The notes under the pieces are model-generated. The model worked only from the letters and a program-made list of their open reading frames with translations. It had not been told where the DNA came from and made no database searches. A program made the translations under genes and the position numbers. From Talaromyces rugulosus (Eukaryota; Ascomycota; Eurotiomycetes; Eurotiales; Trichocomaceae), in assembly GCF_013368755.1 (NCBI RefSeq), contig NC_049563.1, positions 5,580,001-5,644,000 of the forward strand: a stretch of DNA of 64,000 nucleotides, read 5' to 3'. Shown here one piece after another: positions 23,482-34,347 of the stretch. Position 1 is the stretch's first letter. Every line of letters starts with the position of its first letter.

Positions 23482-24749
23482 TCACTTCTTTTCTACCCCC
23501 TCGGCATCATCATCTGACCTGTCATCTTTTTTGATGTTATATCTGAAATATCGATAAATATTTCGCAAAAGACAATACAACCAAAATATGTTAAGAGCCT
23601 GTAAGGAGGCTAGTAGCACAAACGTGATGATATTCGAAATCCAGCATTTATACTGTTGTGTCTCCCAGTTGAGTTCATATGGACCGATAGTTTGAAACTC
23701 GAAAAAGAGAGAAACAATAATGCGTAAATTGAGGTAGTTTCGGAGATAAATCCAGGAGCCCAGGGAGATAACATAGAAGGGTACTGTTAGGGAGCCATCA
23801 AGGTAATGAATGGATTTGGATGCCTGGAGAGTAATTAGACACTTATTGACAATATTTTCCTCTCTATTCACGCGAAAAGGAAATAAAAACTTACGGCCAA
23901 AAAGAAGTCACTTATATCATGAGTCAAGTAAATTGCGATGCCCATATATGTAAAATGGAAACGATAGCTTAGGCCAATAAGAGCCAAGGTGACAATATGG
24001 TGTGTCACAAGCTCTTTGTAATCCTTTCTCGGCTTTTCTAACCCCAGTAACATGACAATGGCTTGCTGAGCCCAGTATGCTGCCTGAAATAGATAATAAA
24101 ACTTCAATTCCGGCTGGAGCGTTCTATGTGGGAATGACTCGTACATCCCGCTTGCATTGAAGTACCACACCGGCGTTTTATGCATCACATATAGCCCAGC
24201 TGGTCCCATGAATCCGAAATAGATGGCTGTGTACATTTGCTCCATAAAACGCGCTTGCTTAATTCGAGAAGCAATGCCATAGAATTTAGCCACGGGACGC
24301 AGCAGTTCTTGCATGATAAATTCCCGAGTGAAGGATAAAAAAACGATGTAGAAGATGACAAATGCGATATCCCATGGTCCCTTGCCATATTTTGATGGTG
24401 TTTCAACGGCCGAACTCGAGCCGACGAGGGGGGTCTGTTCATAAGATAGGAAGATAAAATGGTGGACGATGTTGGATTTCGTGGGATTAACAACATATAA
24501 GAAAATAAAAACAGTAAGAAAAATGAGAGGGAACGTCCAAGTGTGTTTCAAGGCGAAGCGTTTCCAACGGCGTACAAGGGAACGGGACTTTGTACGTCTT
24601 TTTTCCAAGGCTTGTTGACGGTCATAGTTGGAGGACTTGCGCGAGGGCAACTCAGATGAAGGCCTCAGGGCATCATTATCAACTTCTCGATGGCGCAGTC
24701 CCGGAGCGGAAAATTCTGGTGATCTGCTTGTCGACGACGTAGCCATCAT
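23482..24749 (-). CDS. Ceramide synthase (LAG1/LAC1 family, TLC domain)
   Basis: Two exons (23895-24749, 23482-23823) give 398 residues. It should join a fatty acyl-CoA to a sphingoid base at the ER membrane. A Ser/Arg-rich cytosolic N-terminus of about 75 residues precedes the first membrane helix (WTFPLIFLTVFIFLYVV). The TLC domain contains the Lag1 motif with the catalytic histidine pair and downstream HD: THHIVTLALIGLSYRFHF ... YLTHDISDFF. Further helices follow (ISNIITFVLLASLQALNIFW), then an acidic and basic tail ending DDDAEGVEKK. Length and topology fit fungal ceramide synthases. It is surrounded by gene-poor DNA rather than housekeeping genes, which raises the possibility of a second, specialised copy. 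Confidence 0.93.
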
Positions 24750-27356
24750 TCCTGATTGCGCGAAGAGTTCAACATGGCCGGGAAGCGAAGAGCTCCTTTA
24801 TAGTCGACGCTCCTTGACCCTTGGGACCAACTCCCGGTTCATCCGATCCGAAATAAATGGGACCTTTGGCTTCTTTCGAGCTCGCTCGATGGCGTAAACA
24901 GATCAAATATCAACTTTGATGCCATAAAGCCTCCTCTTAATGCGGCTAGTCTCGGCTTCGTGGCAGCGAGATTGAGCCGTATTAATCCTAAATAGGAAAT
25001 CCACATGGTCTGGGCATAGCACTAATCCCCGTTTAGGGAAATAAGTGGGCTGCTCGCAAGCCTCGCAAGATCTGAGAGATGCGAGCTTCTTATTATTTTC
25101 TTATGGTTTCAATCTTCGTCGCGGATACTTATTAATACGGTCCTGATCCCCTTTGTAAATTCTCTGATTTGCTTCAGCATTGTCAGTCGCAACCGCGAGT
25201 GCACTCATCCTGCACCTTTGAACCTGTGCTTCTTCTTATTTACCAAGGGGGATTTGCAGGCATAGCACGGATTGAAAAAAAAAAGGCCCCCTTTCCATCG
25301 ACATCATGGGGCTAGGAGGACGATTTTGGGCACTCTTCGATCTGAAAACGATATTTCATCGGAAAGCCTTCCACGTCGCCCACGAAGATCTCACTCTTAG
25401 CTAACAAATGCGAACATGGGGTGCCTTTCAAATATAAATTTACCCAAGCAGTAGTGGTAATGAAGCCTTGATCGCTTCAATGTTAGCTACAAAATCCGAC
25501 GCATCTGGTGCTTTTTGGGCGGTTTAGGGTTATCCCGCCTAATGGGAGGTTTATCAGAACCAGAGAGCTTTTGAGATGTCAAGTCTTGCTCTTGTGCAAA
25601 AGGCTGGTAGAAAAACGAGACGCATTCGGATCTATCTAGCATCTTATAAGATAGCGGAATATTGGCTAGTGCTACTTCGCATGTAAAGAGTACGCGGCCC
25701 TCCCCACCTCAAAAGATATAGCTTATCATCGCGATGAGCGGGGCTGCTCCTTGACGTGGCAAAGGAACGACTAATAGTACGTAGTAGTATTACCTGGTAG
25801 TAGTAGTGTTGGAGCATGCAGGTAATTCTGTTAAAGTGCGGCCTAAATCACTACTATTGATCCTCAACGTACCGTGGAATGTCTCATAATATCGTGCGAC
25901 ACGTTGCGAACACCCAAGTGTCGGAGGAATAGAGTTGAAAAGAGGTAAAATAGGCCCCCCGCTGCATACAATAATGATGCAGCAAGTCCGAACCGAGTCC
26001 TTATAGTCTTGTCGACATTGAGAGTAATGGTTAAGTTGTGCCAATGCTCCGTCTACTAGCAATCTTCGAGAGACTAGCGCGGATCATTCCTCTCGACTGA
26101 GGACTCGTATCATCTTTCTAAGTTTCATATGCATAAAAGAACGCCATATTTCTGAATACTAAAGATACATGTGGCCAAACGGAACCAGGCCGAAATTGTA
26201 GAAGCCCAGGAACGGTGAACCAGGCGAATCCAGCCGCCTGTGGCTGCCGAGTCTAGCCTAATAGCCCCATCCGTAGTATTAGGCTCCTGAGAGGAATTAC
26301 TCGATCTAGTTACTCAGTAAGCCTAAGAGGACTAGATCGGTGAAGGTGAACCAAGGACGGGGGCTGCTCGGCCCCCGCGTTAACTCTAACTGTAAAGCGC
26401 AAAAGAGAGGCGGGTCGCATAAGCAGCCCACCACCACAGGTCAGCAATCGAAACTCTGATTCGTGTGATCGCAGCAAAAACGGCATAAAGTGCTAAATCT
26501 TCTTCCGTTTCGTGAAGGATAGCGAGAGCGTGACACTGTGTACGTAAGAGGGTGCCGGGGTTTCTCGCCTATGATCATCAAGAGCGGTACATGCCTCAAA
26601 TTCAAATGCAAAAACGACTGGTTGAATGCCAGACCCAAAAAGCAAGCTCGATTGAACTATTACATTGAAGGTTTGGATGTGCATGCGTACTAATGTTGCT
26701 GTGTGCCGTTTTTTTCAGGCGGTTAGAATCTAGTGCTTCATCTTGACGCTTCTTCTGGAATAATCCGTACGCGAGGACCAATGTTATTTACTCATCCGTG
26801 CAGGGTAAGTCTTTCGGTACAATGACCAACACCGACCATGAAGGTCACAGTGTCAGCCAACGCTCGGGGCCGGCGGTGGAAGATACGATTTATAGCAAAA
26901 ACTGCGGAGAATGACAATAACCTCAGCCAGTAGTGAGCCTAGAGATCTCTTGCCGAAGCGAACTTTGGGGGCGAATCCAAATGCACGGCCTGCCACTAAG
27001 AGTGCAACTTGTTGGCATATCCATCCCTCGTCTCTTGTCCTGCGTCTAGATAGGCTAAGATGAGGACTCTCTGTGGATCCTTCATCAGTACGATGGATCT
27101 TTGAATACTCAGCCCTTGCTCAGAAAATGGGGCCATCCATCAACGTTTTTACTACGGAATGCTATTTTGGGCGTATGGGAGCCAACGCAAGCTAAATATT
27201 ATTGACCCGCCTCCGATGTCAATTGTCAACCCCAGATTCACCACCTCCAGACTGACTCTGCTCCTCCAAATCACGCACCGCTGCATCAATTGATGGACTA
27301 GAGTGAAATTGTTTAGGTCTGGAACTGGCAGGTCCAGCAGGATAGGACAAGCAAAC
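24750..27356. other. Large gene-free interval (2.6 kb) with hairpins
   Basis: The longest empty stretch, lying between the divergent ceramide synthase and rhodopsin-like genes. No frame shows a recognisable protein. It contains three consecutive perfect inverted repeats at 26255-26377, listed separately. It could be promoter sequence, decayed transposon or unannotated non-coding RNA. Confidence 0.55.
26255..26377. repeat. Three consecutive perfect stem-loops
   Basis: Stem 1: AGCCTAATA at 26255-26263 pairs with 26277-26285 (9 bp, 13-nt loop). Stem 2: CGATCTAGT at 26302-26310 pairs with 26331-26339 (9 bp, 20-nt loop). Stem 3: CGGGGGC at 26358-26364 pairs with 26371-26377 (7 GC pairs, 6-nt loop). 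All pairings are exact. They could fold in RNA or be remnants of transposon ends. Confidence 0.7.
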
Positions 27357-28715
27357 ATGGTAGACATCGAGAGCGCAGCTTCTATCGACAAACACAGATT
27401 CCTGACCGAAGCCTTTCCCGAGTTTGCCATTGCCACCGCAGTGCTCGTCGTACGGATCTTTGCACGAACCAAAGCCGTGGGGTTTCGAGGATGGCAGGGA
27501 GACGACTATTTCGCAGTGTTGTGTATCCTCTTCTGGATTGTGAGTCGGGCCCGCTGTGTATTCGCCTTGTTTCCCCGGTCTTTCTAACAGCTATGAACAG
27601 ATCCAAGTCGTTTTAGTGAAGCAGATTCTCAATAATGGGGTCAATATCGGTATTTCAGACGAGGCGCGATACGAACTAAGCCTCATGCCAGATGAGTATG
27701 CACGATTCGTTTTGGGCTCGAAGTGCTATTTGGCGTCGTGGTTTATTTATATAAGCCTGATTTGGTCTCTCAAGGCCTGTACATTGTTTCTTTTCAACCG
27801 AATAACGTAAGAACCGCTATAAAGCTTGGGCCGACAAAAATGTGACTTACATACGAAATCTAGGCTCGGATTATGGCAACAAAAACTTGTCAAATACACC
27901 GCAGTATCGGTTGTCCTGAGTTACGTCGCAATCGTCTTGTCGCTCTGCCTGCAATGCCGGCCTATCCAGGGAAACTGGCAGGTGTATCCAGATCCCGGCG
28001 GTAAGTCATCCTCCAAATGAGGTCTTTCTTAAATTGAACGAGGAGACTGATACGAGAACATTCAGACCAATGTACAAATAATCCGCTTAATTACTACCTC
28101 ATCGGATCCACAAATATTCTGACCGATGCCATCCTCCTTATTGTTCCATTTCCCACCGTCAACAGAGCTAACATTCCATCATCCAAGTAAATCCTCACAC
28201 GCTTGATTTTGTTACAACTGAAACTAACGGCTAGTCAGAAAAATTGGGCTAAGCATATTGCTATCATCTGGAATATTCATCATCATCGCTTCTATTCTAC
28301 GGTGGGTTATTTCGGTTCAGCAGATCGACAACGTCAGCACTGGAGCCGCATGGGCTATTCGTGAAGGCGTACGTATACCCCAATTGTGTATCAACAAAGA
28401 CAATGACATGGCTGCTAATAGCATTATTAGTTCATTGCAACGATAATCGTCAACCTCCCATCCATCTACCCTCTCTTTACGCGCTTTAGACGCAACAATG
28501 ACGATCCTCTGATCTTCAGCCCACCCACCAACCTCGGACGCTCAGAGACCACGTGCATCGGGATGCAGCGCGTTGATTCACAGCCTGACAACCAGGAAGA
28601 TTTCAAGCACTTCATCTTCGGCCTAGGCAGGAGAAGGAGTAACAGTAGCATTAGTCTTGATGGGAGGAGGGATAGCGATGGGATTAAGATCACAACTACG
28701 TATGAGGTTGCGTAA
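27357..28715 (+). CDS. Integral membrane protein with fungal rhodopsin-like (SAT4/PTH11-type) domain
   Basis: Six exons (27357-27539, 27601-27806, 27864-28000, 28066-28186, 28239-28368, 28431-28715) give 353 residues. About seven membrane helices are present, with the family signatures WQGDDYF after helix 1, LCLQCRPIQGNW in the second outer loop, NILTDAILLIVPFP, and WAIREG before the last helix. The cytosolic tail (~85 residues) is rich in Ser, Arg and Asp. These proteins sit in the plasma membrane and are thought to act as receptors or sensors; most lack a known ligand. It lies divergent to the ceramide synthase gene across a 2.6-kb gap. Confidence 0.88.
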
Positions 28716-29347
28716 ACTGCATATGTTTATGCTATATATTGATAGTTAGAAATCGGAGTTTGGTCATTTTTTTTCCTTTTGTCGCTATTGATATTCGACA
28801 TTCACGATAGACTGGTAGATGTGGTTTTGCCTTAATCCTCAAAAGCCGACGATATCAGTTGACATGTAGTTATCAATTGATCAATTATCAATGCGACTAC
28901 CTAGCAAACCCCTAGTCAACATGGAATATGTAATGACAACCTTTGAAGTTGATAATAGCCCTAAGACAAAAACGCGCCTCCTATGTGACTGTGTTACAAT
29001 TGGTTCGAATACTTTTGGCAGGGCTGTGGAACTCAGCCCTAACTGCGCCATGGATGAACTCAAATGGGACTACACGAAGAAGCCCTTACCTAGTTAGGCA
29101 GTAGATTTTCACCCCCCTCACTTCTAGTTTTCTGTTGGCGGGTTGGTCAGTACTCAAGTAATTTCCTTATTTGGAACTATGGGGGTTGAATTCGGACTCG
29201 AATCGAATATTTGAAGCAATGCTTAAAGCCAAGAGCGCCTGCTCTACAATGAGCTTTTACTAGCTATTAGGGTCATTAAATAATCACATTCAAATCTATC
29301 AACACGTCTATACACAAATCCTCCCATTTCTAGATGTCATATCGTCG
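28716..29347. other. Convergent intergenic region (632 bp)
   Basis: The 3' flanks of the rhodopsin-like and GH30 genes. AT-rich, with no coding signal recognised. Confidence 0.6.
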
Positions 29348-31007
29348 TTAATTCTCCGTAGAGAATGGAAACAGCCCCTGGCCTGGCAACACCCAGGTGG
29401 TAACACTGGTGGACGGCACATTTCCACTCCATGTGTCACCGCTGATGAAGTCGGCCGTGACGAATACATCATGACCAAATGTATTCTCAATGACCAGTGT
29501 CCGCGACCCGCTTGGATTCAGACTCGCGACACTCTGGATACCGTTTCCGTTGGTCGCGGTATAGCTTCCATTGTCCTGCAAGATCCTGGCCCCAGGCGGG
29601 ATATACTTGCTAAACTGCGCCATCATATAGTAGGCAATGTTGAAGTCATAGTGGGCTGATTCATTGATCGTTACCAGTCCATCGCAAGAGTCGCAACCGC
29701 CTGAGCCGAGGTGCGGACCAGCGCCCTCGTCTGCACCCAGTGTCCACGCAGTCACCCCGTTGGCCCAGTTTTGAAGCGGGCCCATTGTAAACCGTGCGGC
29801 ATGCGTCCAGTTGAGGCTTTCAGAGGTCCAGCATTCTGTCATGTACTGTTCCGTGTTTGGGTTTTGTTCGTGGAAGTCGGTCAAGACAGTCCAATCGGTT
29901 GGGGAGGCATAACAATGCCACGCAACAGCTTGAACATATTTTTCTGCGTAGTCAAGTACTGCTTGGGGATAGTATGCGTTGTCTGGTTTATAAATGTTAG
30001 CCGATGGCTGGAGAGAAGACTGAGGGTTGGATATACAAACCAGTGTTATCATCAAAGGCCCAGACCGTGGTGTTCAGACCAGCGGATTTCAAAGCAGGTC
30101 CAACATGATCGCCAATTAAACGAGCAGACTCATTTGCATAGACAAACATAGTCGGATACCCGGCCTGGGTGTTCAACGGCTCGTTCTGGATGGTGATGGC
30201 ATCAATTTCCACACCGAGATCCTGATAGGCTTGGATATACTTGACAAAGTACTGGGCAAAACTGTCACTGTAGCCTGTACTACCAACCCCTCCACTGGTG
30301 AACCATCCATCGTTAAGATGATTGTTCGAGGAATCCAGGGCAAGGTTACCATTGAGCTTCATCCAGCCAGGCGCGCTCCACGACGAGCCTACTACCTGCA
30401 TGTCTGGGTTGACCTCTTTCATTTGGGCCAGCAGCTTCGCCATTGCTGTCCCATGATCTCCCAACGAAAAGTCTGAAAGGTTCTTGTCCTCCTTTCCATT
30501 ATTGTCGTCATATGTGTACGTAACCGGCGACAAATCGCTCGAGCCGATGGTGTGTCTCATCAACGAGAAATTGGCACCGTCATCGGTCAACAGGTAGTTT
30601 AGCAGATTGTCCAGAGTCGAATTCGTCTGGTTATTGAACGAGGCAACTGTGGCATCGGTCACCGTGGCGCCGAATCCCTTGATGATCTGCTTGTAGCCCG
30701 ACACAGTGTCATCGATAGTGAGGTTCCACGTGTGTGCAGTAGGGCCCGGGTCACCGTAGCCCTCGACTGGAGCAGTGATACTTTCGAGCTGGTATTTTCC
30801 TGTCGAGTCCGAGCAATAGGCCGACGCATGTCCTTTCCCGTGGTGCAACCCGAGGCCAAGGCCAAGGCCTAATGCAAGGGCAACCATGACGAGTACAAGA
30901 GCAATCAGAATTAAAAGGCCTCTGACTTTCTGTAATGGCCGTAGCACCGGATGCCTATTTATGGCCTTGGCCATCGAGGCCGGCGGCCAGGTATAGGATG
31001 GCGACAT
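29348..31007 (-). CDS. Membrane-anchored glycoside hydrolase family 30 (endo-beta-1,6-glucanase-like)
   Basis: Two exons (30041-31007, 29348-29982) give 533 residues. The start is the ATG at 31007 (MSPSYTWPP); longer frames begin with a non-ATG codon. Residues ~28-55 form a membrane anchor (LLILIALVLVMVALALGLGL), making it a type II membrane enzyme with the catalytic domain outside. The (beta/alpha)8 barrel shows the GH30 order: KGFGATVTDA, MRHTIGSSD, WSAPGWMKLNG, acid/base Glu in ITIQNEPLN, WHCYAS, and nucleophile Glu in MTECWTSE. A C-terminal beta domain follows. Many N-glycosylation sites are present. The best match by memory is fungal endo-beta-1,6-glucanase; glucosylceramidase is the alternative in the same family. 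Confidence 0.88.
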
Positions 31008-31412
31008 GGTGAATACGGCCAATCACTTCTTTACCCGATCTAATCCTTGGGGCTTGGAAATAGAATCACGCGGGACGCCCTGGTAGCACGAAGTACATGC
31101 GTACTCCGATAGCACGGGTTGAGGATGCGCAGTAGTGAGTGAAGAAGACAGCAAATTGAGGCTGCCCGAAAACAATTAGCGGAACGGCGTCTAGTGTGGT
31201 GGATGTGGTGCTGAGATCCCACCAATAATATTAAATAGACTACGTCGTTTTGTCGCTATGATTCAGACGCAACCTTTATTGACGCTATTATGAGATGTCA
31301 TTCAGAACGCGTATGCTTTTTGCTGGGTTTTTTTGCTTGGCTAGCGTTGTAGATCTTTTTTTCGGCGCCTAGTGGCGCAGGAGATACTACAGTACTACTT
31401 ACTACTACAAGT

Positions 31413-31428
31413 TACTCCGTACGGAGTA
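31413..31428. repeat. Perfect 16-bp palindrome TACTCCGTACGGAGTA
   Basis: Every base pairs with its mirror position. It is preceded by a TAC/ACT-rich run at 31385-31410. The half-site CTCCGT recurs in the hairpin at 32583-32617 in the same gap. Confidence 0.8.
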
Positions 31429-32568
31429 CGCCGTAGATACGATTCAGGACTAGTGCTGATAAACGCTCTTGTTTCGGACTCGGCCAATAATGGTCTCTAC
31501 GCGGACTGCTGCAATAATAATAATAATTGCCATAGAATTCCTAACCCCCAGCCAGGGTGTGACAAGGCCGAAGCGTGAACACTTTTCGTACCACGGCATC
31601 GGATGTAACACAGCTTATCGCGCACGAAACGAGCTTGCACGTCAGATTAGGAAATGATCTTCATGGCTAGACAATTTCATCGATCATACTCATCAGAAAG
31701 GCTTGTCAACCGTCTTATTCATCCTTCGGTGCTGGCTCAACGGCGCCGCCATATTGGCAAGATTCTTATGTTGCAATCAACTCGAGTGCACTGAGTCGTA
31801 AGGGGTCATATTTTACCATCATGATTCAGTGTGTCCCACCCTCATGAAATACAAAGTCTACCGTGACATTTGCTAGGCTTTTTTTCCACTGACAAATATG
31901 CCAAGAGCGCTTTTCCCCGCGCCGTTTCATGTGGGATGGCGACATTGGAGCTATATACTTGCGAGTGACTACCTAAAAGGCTCTCGAAATGTAGTGTGAC
32001 ACAACATTATGCTACTGTCTTTGGCGTCAACTAGTCAGACACACGCATCACATGAGTTGTACAGGCGTGCAGGCGTGCATGTACAGCAATAACAAGTCAA
32101 TAGCTACATCTATAGCCTGTACGAGAAGATCAGCTGACTGTGTTGAAAGAAACCGAGCAAGTCTATAGCAGGAGCAGGGTCTCTTATTCCTCACCGGGAG
32201 CCAAGTGACAAATAATTAATTGGGCTTGGCTTGATAACCGGCAATGAAACGCTGCGCGGATTCGGTCTAATTCAGTCAATAGCGGCTTGTGAGCGAGTTT
32301 CAACATCGAGGTGCTAGCAAGGATCCTGATTGATAAGAATCGGTAAAACTGGGAAAAAGGCCAATGCTAATTTAGTTGCTGTACTTGGCTTCAGGCCACC
32401 ACAAATCAACAAAGTCAACTCCGGAGCGTAGGCGCTGCGAAAATAGGAAAACCCCTCTTATCAAGTGTGGTATTAGACCTTGGTGATCACTTGATGATCA
32501 TGATCCACGATTCCCTTTCTCCTCGTGATCACAGAAGATAAATATGCGGGGGAATCAATAGCCACAAA

Positions 32569-32617
32569 TTAGGGTTAGGGAAATTCTCCGTTAGGGAAAT
32601 ACTCCTCTACGGAGAAT
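32569..32617. repeat. Telomere-like TTAGGG doublet beside an inverted repeat
   Basis: Two tandem TTAGGG units lie at 32569-32580 and a third at 32591-32596. ATTCTCCGT at 32583-32591 pairs perfectly with ACGGAGAAT at 32609-32617. TTAGGG is the usual ascomycete telomere unit. Confidence 0.65.
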
Positions 32618-33365
32618 CGCCTCGGGGTTTCTCGACTACTGCTTAGCTATGCATTTGCCTGTTTGTAGCCTTGAATTATTGCGTATTATTGATACAATAA
32701 ATTTTGTTCATTAATCTTGTTCTGCTACTTTGCTATGTTATACGAGTCAATAGGTCCTTGTGTGCGCGTAGAACAGCGGGAAGGGGGTGCAGCCCTAGGT
32801 TTACATATGCTACATTTCTTTTCCTCTTTCACGCCAGGCCCTCCAGCCGACATCAATTGATACATGTAAAGATACCATATAGGTTGGATGAAACGAATTG
32901 ATCCGCTGACGGCATCTAGCAGTGTTTATTGGTTTATTTCATTTGCACCAATCGTGCTTTTGGGCTGCACGATATACACACTCGTTTCAACTTTAAACCA
33001 TGGTTCTCTTTTGTCGATATCTTCACAACATACAAGGAAAACACGTCGTATTCATTGGAGAAGTGGATAATGTTTCCCTAAACCTGTGAGCGTAGAAATA
33101 CCGATCGGAAAGCCTCCACCAAGGTCTGGTGGCAAAGGTCAGGGAACCTCGGATAACCAGCCAGATGGTGAATCGAGGAGCCCTGGAACGAAGAAATGAC
33201 AATTGATAGCTGCTCATGCAAGAGCCACGCCCTGATTCATTTAGGTCTATTAATTTTCCTATAAGAAAAGAAGTAGGTAGGGTCTGTTCAATCACGCCTA
33301 TATATATATATATATTTAAGACGAGGACATGGACAGTTTGTATCGTGAACCATCCCCCCAGCACG

Positions 33366-34347
33366 ATGGCCAAGTATCTTGAAACCTACATATGTACTAC
33401 CACACCTCCAACGAAAAAGGGCTGCCGAGTAGCTGGTTGTTGGAACCAAGGAGGCAATCGCCTTCGACCCGCCGTTTTTGACCCTCGATGCCAACGCAAC
33501 TGTTGCCTGGACCAAGACCATACTGACCGGAGGACAGCAGCTAAAGGCTGTCTTTGTGACTCACCACCATCCAGACAATTCCTTCTCAGCGAACCCGATT
33601 CTTGAAGCGTTTCCCGAAGCCAAATTCTACGCCGCGCCGTACGTGCCGACGGGGATAAACAACGGATATGATGACAAAGTGGTTTACTGGCCGTCAGTCT
33701 TTGGAAGAGAGAACATCTCCATTGCGCCGCGCAAGCCGGATCCGTTTGTGTACTCGTTCTTCATCCTTGACGGAAATCCTGAATCGCCTGTACATCTGCT
33801 CGGCCCCGTGCAGGGTGATTCTGTCGACCATGCGATTTTCTGGCTGCCGCGTGAGAGGACACTTATCTGTGGCGACACCATCTACGCACGGAGTACACAT
33901 GTCTGGTAAGACGTCAAATTCGCTTCAGCAAGCTACAAATGTCGAGATTAATAATTATACTGCAGGGTAGAAGAAGTCGAATCCGCGGCACTTCTCGACG
34001 CATGGAACAATACCGTTGCACTGATCGAGCATCTGCAGCCTGCCAAGCTGATCCCCGGGCACATCGAGCAGGGCTGGGAGCCCGACGTTGCTGCAGACCT
34101 GGCGCATATGAAAAAATACCTTTCTTTGTTTGGCGAGAAAGTCACGAATGCGCCAAGGAAGGCTGGAGTGGACGAGTTCTTCACTTTCTTCAAAGATAGC
34201 TTCTCGCAGGCGACTAAGAACCTCGATTTTTTCCTGGGCCATCTATCCAACCAGTTTGGTGAGGGGGGCACGATCTGGGAGGAAAATAGGCATCAGAGTC
34301 CGGGCGAGCGGACGCGCGACCAGTTGTTGGGGTATTGGTTCAAGTAA
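33366..34347 (+). pseudogene. Metallo-beta-lactamase-fold hydrolase gene, apparently frameshifted
   Basis: Two exons (33366-33905, 33966-34347). The N-terminus, MAKYLETYICTTTPPT, is typical of a fungal MBL-fold family but reads in a different frame from the rest; the main frame is reached only after an in-frame TAG near 33432. Residual motifs in the main frame are VFVTHHHPDN (the canonical HxHxDH ends in N instead of H), CGDTIY and LIPGHIEQG. A net shift of one frame is needed between about 33410 and 33432, with no GT-AG intron available there. The combination of frameshift and altered metal ligand suggests a decaying gene; assembly error is the alternative. A working copy would be a zinc-type hydrolase of unknown substrate. 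Confidence 0.65.

Larger units (their letters stand above)
31008..33365. other. Large gene-free interval (2.4 kb) with palindromes
   Basis: This lies between the divergent GH30 and metallo-beta-lactamase-fold genes. No coding signal. It holds a perfect 16-bp palindrome (31413-31428), a telomere-like doublet (32569-32580) and a hairpin (32583-32617), suggesting mobile-element or rearrangement history. A (TA)n-like run lies at 33299-33315. Confidence 0.55.

Noticed and set aside
25790..26062. 90-residue minus-strand open frame in the 2.6-kb gap
   Set aside because: No recognisable domain or splice context; probably chance.
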